Below, one piece after another: positions 1-11,916 of a stretch of 64,000 bases of DNA. This DNA comes from Bromus sterilis (taxonomy: Eukaryota > Streptophyta > Magnoliopsida > Poales > Poaceae). The notes under the pieces were generated by a model, which was not told the DNA's origin, made no database searches, and saw only the letters and a list, made by a program, of their open reading frames with translations. Location of the stretch: the NCBI GenBank assembly GCA_950022295.1, contig OX465597.1, forward strand, positions 398,169,016 to 398,233,015, written 5' to 3'. Within the stretch, counting starts at the first letter, position 1. Each line of letters opens with the position of its first letter. The position numbers and the translations under genes were made by a program.

Positions 1-3000
1 GATTTGGGATTAATCCCATGCTCATAGATTTTTCAATAATTCAAATAGTGGCTTGGAAATTATATCAATTGCCTATTTGAATTGAAATTCAAATAAATTG
101 AATTTCAAAAATTCCCAAAACTTGGGGTTGACTTCTATATAGTCACCTAGGTTTTATAAAAAAAATTGGGATTTTTATAAAGGCCCTAACTATTTATTTT
201 AAATGGGAAAAACAAAGAACAGAAAGAAAAATAAGAAAACTAGAGGAAAAAGACCTTACCCCTCGCCTAGGCGGAAGCCCACCTGGCCCGGCCCACCCAA
301 CTCCCTGCCGTCTTCCTCCTCTTGACAGAAGGAGCGCAGCCAGCGCCGTGCACTGCGTGGCAGGCATGCCTCCACCTCCTGGCCACGCAAGCCCTTCCCC
401 CCCTCTTCTCTCTTCGCGTGGACGCTGCTGGAAGGCCCCAGGCCATTCTTCCCCTTCGCAAGCTCATCTCCTCCTCTGTATCGTCTGTCCCGCGCGCACC
501 CGAGATGTTTCTTCGCTGCCGACGCGAGCCGATGTAGCCACAAGCCTCCCCAAGCCGTCGCTCTGTGTCTAATCGCTCCACCGTCGACTGCTACGCCAAT
601 CCCCCACATCAATTCGAGCCGAAGGCCTCTGGAAACGACGCAAGCTCCGAGAACCCGCCGTCGGCCGCCATTGTTCCCGGCGAGGAATTCGTCGCCCACA
701 GCTCCTCCCCGGCCGCCCCGAGCTCGCCTTCGAGTTCAGGTGAGCACGAGCTTCATTTCCCCCCCCCCCCCATCCGTGCTCTCCCCACGCCCTCTCCGTC
801 GAATCCGCCAAGGCCAGTGGCTCCGGCCGCCGCCTCCGTCGACAAAGCCGTGGCCCCGAGCTCCCGTTTGACCCCCCTAGCTCCAACAGACGCGCGGCGT
901 CGTGAGCAACCTCCCCGTGCTCTTCCTCTTATCCCCCGAGCCCGTTTTCCCTCTCCGGCGAGAGCTCCGACGAGCTCCAGTGGCCTTCGGCGACGTCAGC
1001 CATTAGGGCTTAACCCTGGGCACTAATCACCCTCCCCTTTCTCTATGACAATGGGGCCAACCCCTTAATTAAGCTAGGTTTATTTTAAACAGAGGGGTTA
1101 ACTCCCACTGACGCTGACAAAGGGACCCCACACGTCAGCCCCCCCCCCCTTGCGTCATGCTGACGTCGTAATGACGCAGTAAATACAAAATCATTTATTT
1201 AAATCAGAAAATTCCAGAAAATGGCCTCAACTTTGAAATTGAATAACTTTTAAACCATAACTCCAAATTCAAAGTGTAATATATGAAAAATGATCAGGAG
1301 AAAATCCTCTATCCAAATTTCCAACTTTCAGCTATGTTGGAGTTGATCTTAAAAAGGGATCAGTAGCTTTTGCTATTTGATTTAATTGGATTTAATTCAA
1401 AATGAATTCAATTACTATTCCAACTTCAAACTTTGAAATGCACCACACATCACTTGTACTTCAGAAGCTTTTCACACACATGACCATTTGGTTTCAAATG
1501 AACAAACATTAGCAAATGCAAGTTGACCAAATTGGAATAACATTTGGAGTTTGAATTTGAATTTACTTATCAAATCAACTTCAATTAAAATGTGGCAATT
1601 CAAACATAGGTCACATCAGCACATTGCCATGCTTTGTTTTACATATTGATTGTGCATTGTACTATCTTGATTGTGCTTTACTTCCAGTGCTTCGGTGATT
1701 GCATCTTCTCGGTAGAGTTGATCTCGGAGACGAGTTCAACCTCACGTCAGAAGGCTAGTACCTCGTGATCGTCAGCAAGGCAAGCAACCCCCTCTTTGAT
1801 CATGTCTATAAAATCCCAGTTCCCTCTCATTCTCGCAAATGCATGTTTAGGATGTCACCATGATACGTTCTACCGCTAGTTGAACCTATTCCTTTGCATG
1901 ACCTATCATTTTGTCACAGTAGTAAGCAAACCACAATCCTAGCAGATGTAGGAGTTGGTTGATATCATGTGGCCCCTGCAACTGTTACAGCTTATTGCAT
2001 GCTTAGAGTTGTTACCTGAGGCTACTTTGATGTGAGTCGGGATGGTAGTGATCATGTGAATGATGGTGGTAACGTGTTGGTAAATCTACCCTAAACAAAG
2101 GTGAACGGTGAGAGGCTGTGTAGGAGTACACAGTGGTTTGTCTCGTTGAACACTGCCTTAAGCCCGAGTTCTTGTGTTGTTATCCAAGACAAAGAGTACT
2201 ACCACACATTGGGATCACTGACCCCTCTCGGCCTAGTACCTCACCCCGGACCAGTCCAGAAGTCGCAAGTAGTTCGCCCTTTAACGATCTCAAGCAGGTG
2301 GAACCAAGGTAAGTGGTTGGCGTAGGTTGTGGGCACGTTGAATCAAGTGATCATGATCGAGTTGAGCTTGATGGCGGTCACACAACGTTTGAGTCCGCAT
2401 CGGAACAATCGGCCGGATTCCGACTGTGGTCCCAACTCAAATAGGCGACTCCCTAGGACTAGAGATGGTGCGGTGAGTGAAGTGTCGTGGCAGCATCCTC
2501 GCCGGTACTCACTTGAAGGGTCCATCCCCAGGCGGTAAATGATGAGGCGTGTGTGTAGCAGTACACCCCTGCAGGGTTAATGAACTATTCGAATAGCCAT
2601 GTCCGCGGTTATGGACTACTTGGAGACCTTTACTTGATCATAGATAACTTGAACTGGATACTTCTAAAACACACCAAGATAAGTGTGAGTGCTATGGCGT
2701 GCTTCCTCGTGGGGAAGTCGAGGAAGGCACCATAGTGGAGTATTGGTTGGAGACTGTTAGTTGGACTCGTGTACGTTCTTACCTCTCTCTGGTACTCGTA
2801 GTTCAGGATTAGCCAAGTCAAAGCTGGCACTTCTGCAAGTGAAACCCCACCTCCCTTTGCCTTGATACATGTGCATGAGTAGTATAGTTCCTATGTAATT
2901 CTTGCTGAGTACGACTTTGTACTCACGTTTGCTTATTCTATGTTTTAGAGACGAGACCACTGACCCTGATGGTGGCCTCTACTTCGAGCTCGACGTGGAC

Positions 3001-3750
3001 CAATGTCGTATAGTTCCAGGCAGCAGCCTGTGCCCTTTGGAGGGTCATTGTACTTTTCTTTCAGGCTTCTTAAGCCATTTGTTAAACTTGTCTTTACTAA
3101 GACATAATTTGCTTCCGTTGATGTTTGATGTAATGTTGGATCACAGACATGTGATCTCTGCTTGTAACACTACTGCTATGTCTGCTCAGTTTAGCAGAAG
3201 TTATAAAGACTATGAGTTTGTAGAGTTCATGTTGTGATTACCTGCTGTTTACACTGGATATGTACGCTGCGTGTATGATTATAACATGCATGTCTTAGTG
3301 TGGGGTTCGATAGCTTAGTTGTGTTCTTGCCGGCGGTCTTTTATACACCAAGTGGCCCTTAGATGTGCGCAGCTTGGGGCATCGCGATGCGATTGCTCGT
3401 GACTCTGTCACGTGGCACACTTTGTTGTATGATCGAGCCCGCCCGAGATCCCGACTAAGTGATCGGGCTGGAGTAAGTCTATGTAAGGGTTATGATTCAA
3501 TCGATAACATGGTTGAGGCGACTTGTCTGTGAATATGGAATTCACCACCCATATCATTATACTTGTGTGCGGACGATGAGGACCCATCTCAGTTGATCAT
3601 CCGGCCTGAATGGGATGCCCCTCGCGTTCGATGCTTACCGAGAGTGATCTGTGCTTGGCCTTGTCTGCTTAGACAAGTGGGTACGGCTCTCGGCTCTCCA
3701 TGTGATTGTATTGTGACCGGAATTACATACGCTAACCCCGGGTCCCGACA
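1..3750 (+). mobile_element. LTR-A copy, cut by the window edge
   Basis: The sequence aligns throughout with the LTR at 38661-42435, entering it about 216 bases after its TG start and ending in the same GGGTCCCGACA. The next five bases (TAAAC, 3751-3755) also occur at the uninterrupted equivalent site 8386-8390 in the sister LTR-B, so this copy inserted into the 3' LTR of the LTR-B element. A GC-rich block at about 250-1020 gives open frames on both strands but no recognisable protein. The internal side lies outside the window, so I cannot tell a solo LTR from the 3' LTR of a full element. The family is Gypsy-like by its LTR length and by the Met-tRNA primer site of its sister copy. Confidence 0.85.
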
Positions 3751-3757
3751 TAAACCT

Positions 3758-4093
3758 CCTATGAGAGCCCTCAGGATCATAGGATTTCTAATGGTAGCCA
3801 TGAGAGCCCTCGGGATCATGGTTTCGTGAGTATTGTAGAGCCCTACGGATACAATTGCACACGTACCTCCTATTCGTGGACATCATAGAGACCTCAGGAT
3901 ACGATGCCACTGCTAACACATTCGTTATTGTTGCAGAGCCCTCAGGATGCAACATCACCAAATCGTGAACACTTTAGAGCCCTTAGGATACAGTGCCACT
4001 ACCTAGACACCTAGTGAACATTGCAGAGCCCTCAGGGTGCCATGCCACACAAACAATCGTAAGTGAATATCACATAGCCCTCAGGATGTAATA
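3758..4093 (-). repeat. Array of eight short stem-loops, 3' LTR copy
   Basis: Eight units share a 12-base core close to GAGCCCTCAGGA (plus strand). Each core is flanked by an inverted repeat whose sequence differs between units: CCTATGA/TCATAGG (3758-3783), CCATGA/TCATGG (3798-3821), ATTGTA/TACAAT (3832-3855), CATCATA/TACGATG (3881-3906), GTTGCA/TGCAAC (3930-3953), CACTTTA/TACAGTG (3970-3995), CATTGCA/TGCCATG (about 4018-4043) and TATCACA/TGTAATA (4068-4093). Units 4, 6, 7 and 8 have one mismatch each. The same array occurs in the 5' LTR. Its function is unknown. Confidence 0.85.
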
Positions 4094-5478
4094 CCACTCT
4101 ACAGTCCCTCAATCGCAAGTTACTATTTTACTAATAATAATGTTGTCACAAAACTTGATAACACAACAATTCCCCCCATTATTATCATTGCAACAGTAAG
4201 CATATAATCACATAGCACAAGAAATACTAAAACACAACAACGTTGGATATAATGATCAATCAAAACATGTGGCTATCCTACCAGTTTTCAGCATAGCATA
4301 ACGACCTTCACATGCATAGAAACGTAGTATGTGCATAATCAAAAGTGAAGCATAGCCAAAAGTGAAACTTGCCTTATACATTCGATGAAGTTCTTCACTC
4401 TCACGATCCAGATAACTCTACTCGTCACACTCCGAGCAATCTATCGTAAAGGAAAGATACCACATAAGCAATCACGCATAAAGGAACCAAGAGATTAACA
4501 AATCAAACACAAAGGTTTTAGCAACAAAAACAAAAAGGCTTGACACGGCACCAGTGTCAATGTGCTCGAAGGTGACAGGTCGAAGGTGAACTCGAGAGAG
4601 TCAACAGATAAAGAATTATCGATAAAGATTTGTGACTATGGACTTATGAATTCAAGGTGAAAATCATGCCCACATGAAAGGTTTGTGAATCTTACCGATA
4701 ACATGTCTCAAATGATCCGATATGCAAAAGGAATCGCGTGAAACGGAATACTACAACACAGGTCATAGCAGGTTGAAGTTTGAATTAAATTTAAATTCAA
4801 ACAGAACAAAAAGCATTTGAAGATGGTGTATAAATAATGTGGACATAAAGTACATGACATGAGTGATCCTATGCAAAAAGAATCAATTGAATTGGATCAC
4901 CGTTATAAGAGATATGGCCACTAGCAGTTTGAATTTGAATTTAAATAAATTCAAATTCAAAATTGTGCAAATGTGTTCAAAGTTGATTCGATGCTACATT
5001 AAAGAACAAGATGAGTGCGTAGGAAAAAGTTTCACCTGATTCCGACACACGGTTTAGGAGATATTGCGGACGCGAGATCAGGGTATTTTCTGCAGAAAGG
5101 ACTCGATCGCAATTAAACTTTTTCCAGAAAAACCGATCCGGCGGTGGCACCTCGCCCAAGAGAGGAGGCGCGGGCGAGCGGCGCAAGGCACGAGGGGAGG
5201 CGGCGTCGCGACGGCGCGTCTCGGGGAGTAGCAGCGGAGGAAGGCGGCTGGCGGCGCTGCTCCGGCGAGTTGGGCCGTCGGCTGCCACGGGCGGTCGGCG
5301 GTGGCGCGCGCGGGGCGCGGTACGCGCGGGGAGCGGCGGCGCGGCCCGGCGGCGGCGGCGACCGGCGGCGCGGCCCGGCGGCGGCGGCGACCGGCGGCGG
5401 CGGCGGACAAAGGCAGCGGCGGCGGGACCCGCGGCTAGGGTTTCAAAAAAATGAAAAGCAAAATAATTTCTCAAAATA

Positions 5479-5488
5479 CTTATATAGG
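5479..5488 (-). promoter_or_regulatory. TATA-like box of LTR-B
   Basis: On the minus strand this reads CCTATATAAG, next to the GC-rich block of the 3' LTR. It lies inside the segment missing from the 5' LTR, so the LTR that should drive genomic transcription has lost it. Assigned by motif only. Confidence 0.5.
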
Positions 5489-6148
5489 CAGAGAAGAAAA
5501 GGAAAAAAATTGAATCGGGTCCGTTTTGGACTCAATTTGCGCCCGCGGCGAGAAAGCTCTATCGGGTCCGTTTTGGACTTCAAACAATTTTACCGAAATA
5601 AATACTCATCAGAAAAATATGAAATAAATTTCTAAATTCATCAAATAATCTAAAAAATATATGCAACGAACATATTTTAAAAAAGATAAATAAAAATAAA
5701 TACATTTTTCAATGACTTTATTTAATTATAACATATTTTAGAAATTCACAAAAATCTCAAGTAATTATTTAAATAGTTTCCACTCCACTTTTCTAAAGAA
5801 GTCATTTTATCTTTTCTCAAGTTATTATTATTTTTTAATGGAAAAAAATATTTAAATAACTCCAATAAAAAAATAAAAATAAAAATAAAACATTTCCAAT
5901 TTTCTTTTATATTGAAGGAGTCATTTTTACCTTCTCTCATTTTAATTTATTGGATTTATTTTAAATACTAAATTCCAAAACACCAATAATGAATATTAGG
6001 GAAAGTCTTTTTATTCCCTCTCATTTTGATATTCAATTAAACTCCAAAAAATTTAAGTCTTAGTGAAAATCAAACATATCAAGCAAACAATCATTATTAT
6101 AATTAATTTATTAACATTCCAAAATTTAGAAAATTTTGGGATGTTATA

Positions 6149-7872
6149 GACTACCACCCTTAAAAGGAATCTCGTCCTCGAGATTCGAAACGGCTAGAAA
6201 GAAAAGGTTAGGGTTTGGGTCTTCATGACAGTCCACCGATCCTCCGATGATCTAGGGTGCTACCACCCTTAAAATGAATAGGATGTGGTCTTGACGAGTC
6301 TTGCTCCGTCGATGACATCCTTCATAGAGATTTCACCCACTCCCTTGAGGTCTTGAATCCTTAGCAAAATAGGAGTCTTCCGTATACTGAACCTTCATGG
6401 CTGACAGGTCAGTCGCCAATACTAAGCAACTATCGATTCCCTCATGGTGGTCATCAAGGATACTTTTACGGGATACCTGCAGAAATGGTCTTGGTCTATA
6501 CTCGCCGTATGAACTACTATTATTAAGGATAATCTTATGTAGGGGTCAAACATCGTACCATTCTATGGTTCGGGTTTAACATCGTCGTCTCTCTACTATA
6601 GGTAAGTCACTCTAGATTACTATACCGAATAGCAAGAGCGAATAATAAGAGTAGTCGGCATGTGGGCCAATCCATTCCGCACCCAAATCGTTACCTTGTA
6701 TATGGTTTAGCGAATCTCGCAATCTAACACTCGATCATCCTCACAGGCATTGCAGAAAGTTCATCTTGATCTTGAACTGGGTTCAGATATATCCATGGTT
6801 CTGCAAGCCAAACAAAACATCTATCATTTCTTCACAACTCTCAGGTTTGCGCAAACTACTATAAAACGTTTACTCGGGAACTACAACTTCCTCCAGGGTT
6901 CTTCCTTCAGCAAGATTGTTCTTTCTTATTGTAAGATCCTGGCACACGGGGTTAACTTTGAACACAGCATTAAGTAGCATCCATCTTTAGTCCAGTCGTG
7001 ATACTAGAAACCGTTGTAGTACTTCAGTGTAGGATGAGGATGAGGGGGAATAGAATGTAGATAGAGACGTAGAGAGAGAGGTAGAGAGAGATACCCATAC
7101 AAACATCACACTAGTTTTGAAAATATAAGTTTTGATGTGTAGCTGTCGGTAAAACAAGAAATGACAGCTCACAGAGACGATCTAACAGTAGAAACTTGAA
7201 TCTTCCAGGTCTTCAATGTTGATAGCTTCAGCTTTGCGTTGTCGTACCAATCTTCATATCGTTGAGTCACTTGCCAATTTGTTCTTCTTATTGTTGTGTT
7301 TTCTTCAGTCTTGAAGCATACTAAATAGATGGGGTCTAATGAAACGTAAACTTATTGTACTCACGTAGTAGAAACGCAAGGCACAACACACAACATCAAT
7401 CAATAAATAACTCAAAAGACACACCACACAAGCAAACCTAGAGTAAGGTCATATGTGCAAGACATACGATCTCATCATACTACGCGCAATTCGTTTATCT
7501 AAATTAGCATACTAGTGGTGGTCTGAATCTAAGCTTCATCCTTCTCAGCTAAGATGATCTTAAAAATCCTCTCATAGTGTCAAAACTTATCGAACCTCAT
7601 AGGATACTCCTTCTAGTTCTGGAAATCGTAACTTCAATTTATCCACAAGGTTGATGATGTACTTCTCAAAGTCATGTCTTCAGGGCATAAGCTACTCAGA
7701 GGGGTATTTACATTAAATCAAGACAAGGAGTTTAGAAAATTGAATAAGAGATGAGAGATACTAGTGGAGAGAGTAAATAATCAAAGAGGGATAAAATAAT
7801 TTTGTTCCTATGGCTTTTTCTATCCATTTTCTAGGGTCATGACCTACAGTCAACATGGGCTCTGATACCATC
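6149..7872 (-). mobile_element. Internal region of LTR-B element, non-coding
   Basis: About 1.7 kb between the LTRs. On the minus strand, a purine-rich tract with AAGGGTGGTAG (6151-6167) sits directly before the 3' LTR, as expected for plus-strand priming. A GA-rich low-complexity patch lies at about 7030-7100. No frame longer than about 75 codons and no retroelement domain was seen on either strand. Confidence 0.75.
7859..7870 (-). other. Primer binding site, initiator Met-tRNA type
   Basis: The minus strand reads TGGTATCAGAGC two bases inside the 5' LTR end (7873). This is the standard plant Met-tRNA primer sequence of Gypsy and Copia elements, and it fixes the element's orientation. Confidence 0.9.
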
Positions 7873-10013
7873 TGTAACGACCTGATTCACTAAGAATCCA
7901 AGTCTTTGTGCATTTTATGCTAGTCCCTGGATCAATAGCTAGCACACACAATACATGATGTAATATCAAGAATAAACCACATGTCATAAATATTACATCG
8001 AAGATCCAGTATTACAATAAAGCATACCTGCATAGCTCAAGGCTAGCTTACAAATAGAATACAGCGGAAAAAAATAAAAGCTTCGTGGCGTCCATTAACT
8101 CCACCGGCATAGTTGGGTATTGACATCGTAACCCTACATCGCATCACTTACTCATCGTATATAATCCTGCAACACCAAATGTTACAACCCGACAACGGGC
8201 CAGTACATCTGATTTGTACGGCAAGTAACACAAGTGATAAAGCAATCCTACAACTAATTCCAAATCAAGAACATGAATCAAGCTTGGTTTGTTGTACATA
8301 AAGTTGGTATTCGTCTACTTCTACTTACTACTCAACATTTTTATCATCTCAAGTTAATATCAACCCACAAAGGACAACATCTAACTAAACCGCCTATGAG
8401 AGCCCTCAGGATCATAGGATTTCTAATGGTAGCCATGAGAGCCCCCGGGATCATGGTTTCGTGAGTATTGTAGAGCCCTCAGGATACAATTGCACACGTA
8501 CCTCCTATTCGTGGACATCATAGAACCCTCAGGATACGATGCCACTGAAAACACATTCGTTACTGTTGCAGAGCCCTCAGGATGCAACATCACCAAATCG
8601 TGAACACTGTAGAGCCCTCAGGATACAGTGCCACTACCTATACACCTAGTGAACATTGCAGAGCCCTCAAGGTGCCATGGCACATAAACAATCGTAAGTG
8701 AATATCACAGAGCCCTCAGGGTGTAATACCACTCTACAGTCCCTCAATCGCAAGCTATTATTTTACTAATAATAATGTTGTCACAACACTTGAATAACAC
8801 AACAATTCCCCCCATTATTATCATTGCAACAGTAAGCATATAATCACATAGCACAAGAAATACTAAAACACAACAACGTTGGATATAATGATCAATCAAA
8901 ACATGTGGCTATCCTACCAGTTTTCAGCATAGCATAACGACCTTCACATGCATAGAAACGTAGTATGTGCATAATCAAAAGTGAAGCATAGCCAAAAGTG
9001 AAACTTGCCTTATACATTCGATGAAGTTCTTCACTCTCACGATCCAGATAACTCTACTCGTCACACTCCGAGCAATCTATCGTAAAGGAAAGATACCACA
9101 TAAGCAATCACGCATAAAGGAACCAAGAGATTAACAAATCAAACACAAAGGTTTTAGCAACAAAAACAAAAAGGCTTGACACGGCACCAGTGTCAATGTG
9201 CTCGAAGGTGACAGGTGGAAGGTGAACTCGAGAGAGTCAACATATAAAGAATTATCGGTAAAGATTTGTGACTATGGACTTATGAATTCAAGGTGAAAAT
9301 CATGCCCACATGAAAGGTGTGTGAATCTTACCGATAACATGTCTCAAACGATCCGATATGCAAAAGGAATCGCGTGAAACGGAATACTACAACACAGGTC
9401 ATAGCAGGTTGAAGTTTGAATTAAATTTAAATTCAAACAGACCAAAAAGCATTTGAAGGTGGTGTGTAAATAATGTGGACATAAAGTACATGACATGAGT
9501 GATCCTATGCAAAAAGAATCAATTGAATTGGATCACCGGTATAAGAGATATGGCCACTAGCAGTTTGAATTTGAATTTAAATAAATTCAAATTCAAAGTA
9601 TTTTAAAAATTCATAAAAATCTCAAATAATTATTTAAATAGTTTCCACTCAACTTTTCTAAAGTAGTCATTTTATCTTCTCTCAAGTTATTATTATTATT
9701 GAATGGAAAAAATATTTAAATAACTCCAATAAAAAAATAAAAAAAATATTTAAAATATTTCCAATTTTCTTTTATATTGAAGGAGTCATTTTTACCTTCT
9801 CTCATTTTAATTTATTGGATTTGTTTTAAATACTAAATTTCAAAACACCAATAATGAATATTAGGGAAAGTCATTTTATTCCCTCTCATTTTGATATTCA
9901 ATTAAACTCCAAAAGATTTAAGTCTTAGTGAAAATCAAACATATCAAGCAAACAATCATTATCATAATTAATTTATTAACATTCCAAAATTTAGAAAATT
10001 TTGGGATGTTACA
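7873..10013 (-). repeat. 5' LTR of LTR-B element (internally deleted)
   Basis: 2141 bp with intact ends (TGTAACATCCC on the minus strand at 10013, ...TTACA at 7873). Compared with the 3' LTR it lacks about 770 bp; the join is near 9596, inside repeated AAATTCAAATTC-like sequence, which suggests deletion between short homologies. The first ~520 bp (7873-8392) are seen only in this copy. Confidence 0.88.
8393..8728 (-). repeat. Array of eight short stem-loops, 5' LTR copy
   Basis: Second copy of the array at 3758-4093. Unit 6 pairs perfectly here (CACTGTA/TACAGTG) where the other LTR has a mismatch, and unit 5 extends to seven pairs (TGTTGCA/TGCAACA). The core is GAGCCCTCAGGA with single changes. 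The array ends about 520 bp before the 3' end of the LTR in element orientation. Confidence 0.85.
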
Positions 10014-11823
10014 GGCCCTTGATGTACCTTTCTTTATCCTATGCTGCTTATTAAATATACATATTATATTCAGCAGTGAATCATGTGCATTGCTAGACAA
10101 CTAGGATTAGATAGCGGGCCATGATCACTCTGGGGAGTGAACGCAGATACAAATAGTTATAACTGCAACATGTACGGCACAAAACAGACACCGCCAAAGT
10201 CCCCTACCACGGCTCTGCCGAGCCACGTGAAGTGTGAGCTATCGAGGAGTAATCCTTGTACTCCACTCGTTGCTGACTCTGTATAGCCGCCCTAGGGTCC
10301 TGAACAACGGTTGTCCTTAAAGGTATAGTCGGGCGACCCAACGATGCCCGCGAGAGGTATTGCAACGGGACGACATGGAGGGTATGACCAACGTACTGGC
10401 GGCCTTGGACCCTGATCGTCTTCCGCGAGAGTTACAAAACCATGAAAGTCGAGCTCCTCCAGGATCACACGCGAGATAAGGTAAGGATTCGGTTCACCTT
10501 GTCGGTAGCCACAGAGCTTTTTTACGGGACGACAGGGCAGGCACCGACGCACTGGTGGTCCTGACTGATGCTCGTTGTCCGTTGTGTTAACTTGTCAGTC
10601 AACGATAACGGTTGCCTGCAATGTAATAATAAAATGCTTAAATGGTTCAGGTGGATGACTTGAGAGGCCACAAAGGCCTGTACGCACTACCTTCACGTGG
10701 GATTACGGTGTGGGCCCTCCGCATTGTGGTCTCGTTCGAAAGCTCTGAAAGACGTTTAGTACAGCATTGTGGCAGGGACGGATCGCGTTGCGGCGTTGGA
10801 ATTCACCCTCCTCACACAGACCCGGAGAGCGAGGGGCGACGGCCAAAGATCCCCTTGCGCTTAGGACTTTAGACCGGCGGGGACCTCTCTGAAGAGCCAT
10901 AGGATGGGCCTCCGTGTGTTGGATAGCCTCGGTGGGGCGTTCCCTAAAAAGGTGTACGCCACCCTAGAGATTCGAGCGTGCAGGGTGAACAGTAGTGCAC
11001 CCCTGCAGGAGATGATCTATTCGAATAGCCGTGTCCACGGTAACAGGACGCTTTATGCTGAAGCCAGAGCCTACTACTACAAAATACTACTATTAAACTG
11101 TTGGTTCCGGTTTCTCTTCCTCACAGGGAAGTCGAGGAAGGGATCTCGGAGGCATTGCTAATTGTTATTAATTACAACTTACTATTATACAATGCTGCAG
11201 CAACTTCTGCTGCATTGCTACTTTATGCTTTATATGAACTGTTGGCTATTCTCTTCTTGTGCTGCAAGACTCGTCGAAAGATGCTAGTCTTCGATAGGCC
11301 TAGCTTCCCATCCTTATTCTGACTTTCTACCATTCGGTACACTATATATAGCCTCCCCTTTCCATTTGATACAAATGCATAAATGCTTCGTAGCGGACGT
11401 AAGACTCGCGGGTATGCTAGATACTCACCATTGCTTTATTTCCCCCTTGTTTTATATACCCGGATTGCTGCAATCCGACGTTGGAACCCAGGAGCAGGAG
11501 TACCCCGGAGGTGGTTGCTACGTCGAGTTCCCCGTTGACCAGGAGTAGTTCGGCGGTTCCCAGGCACGAGGCCTTGCCTTTCTGATCTGTACCACTGATG
11601 TTATTTCTGCTAGCCTTCTTAAGTCAAAACTTGACTAACTATGTCTGTACTCGGATATTATGATTGTATTTGGGTCCGTGTGACCCCCCCTTTCTTGTAA
11701 GTTTTCGGGTTATCCTTTTGTGTTTAGTGTTGTGCTATGATATTCTCACCGTGGCACCTTGATCTCGATCATGTACCTTGCGTGTATGATTACTGTACAT
11801 AATCGTAAATCGGAGGCGTCACA
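10014..11823 (+). mobile_element. LTR-D fragment interrupted by LTR-B element
   Basis: The sequence has the build of a Triticeae-type LTR: the CCCCTGCAGG and TTCGAATAGCCGTGTCCACGG motifs that also occur in LTR-A and LTR-C, a TATA box, a CG-poor downstream part, and a likely end in GGCGTCACA at 11823. Its 5' part is missing because the LTR-B element begins at 10013. The 3' end stops about 90 bases from the neprosin pseudogene's stop codon. Family unknown. Confidence 0.65.
11342..11351 (+). promoter_or_regulatory. TATA box of LTR-D
   Basis: CTATATATAG followed by a pyrimidine-rich stretch, in a typical LTR promoter setting. If active it would transcribe toward the 3' end of the minus-strand neprosin remnant, that is, antisense to it. 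Confidence 0.55.
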
Positions 11824-11916
11824 AGAGTCACGACAATTACTTTGCCCAAATAAGTGGTAAAACACAATATATCTTTATTTTATCATTTAGGTCTCATCTG
11901 AGACTATAAATCCTTA

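Larger units (their letters stand above)
3751..6148 (-). repeat. 3' LTR of LTR-B element (truncated by LTR-A)
   Basis: Matches 8386-10013 but keeps a segment of roughly 770 bp (about 4962-5732) that the 5' LTR lacks. That segment has a GC-rich block (5140-5440) with a two-copy tandem repeat near 5330-5405 and the only TATA-like promoter seen in this element. The terminal ~520 bp of the LTR (equivalent to 7873-8385) is absent here because the LTR-A copy interrupts at 3750/3751. Confidence 0.85.
3751..10013 (-). mobile_element. LTR-B element: small non-autonomous LTR retrotransposon
   Basis: Read on the minus strand, the element has a 5' LTR (10013 to 7873), a primer site, about 1.7 kb of internal DNA, a purine-rich tract and a 3' LTR (6148 to 3751). 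The LTR starts with TGTAACATCCC (mutated to TATAACATCCC in the 3' copy) and ends in GGTCGTTACA. The LTRs are clearly homologous over their shared part. No gag, protease, reverse transcriptase or integrase frame is visible in the interior, so mobilisation would need proteins from elsewhere. GGCCC at 10014-10018 should be one target-site duplication; its partner is beyond the window because the 3' LTR is interrupted by the LTR-A copy. The Gypsy assignment rests on the Met-tRNA primer site and the style of the tract next to the 3' LTR, not on coding sequence. Confidence 0.85.

Noticed and set aside
256..1026. Overlapping open frames of 100-153 codons on both strands.
   Set aside because: They lie in the GC-rich section of LTR-A, recur in its other copies with shifted frames, and resemble no protein.
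3141..3165. Inverted repeat GATCACA...TGTGATC in LTR-A.
   Set aside because: A single short palindrome kept in copies by common descent; no array or covariation as in LTR-B.
3758..4093. Possibility of a CRISPR-like array.
   Set aside because: Repeats are 12 bases with complementary flanks, spacers are not uniform, and the setting is a plant LTR.
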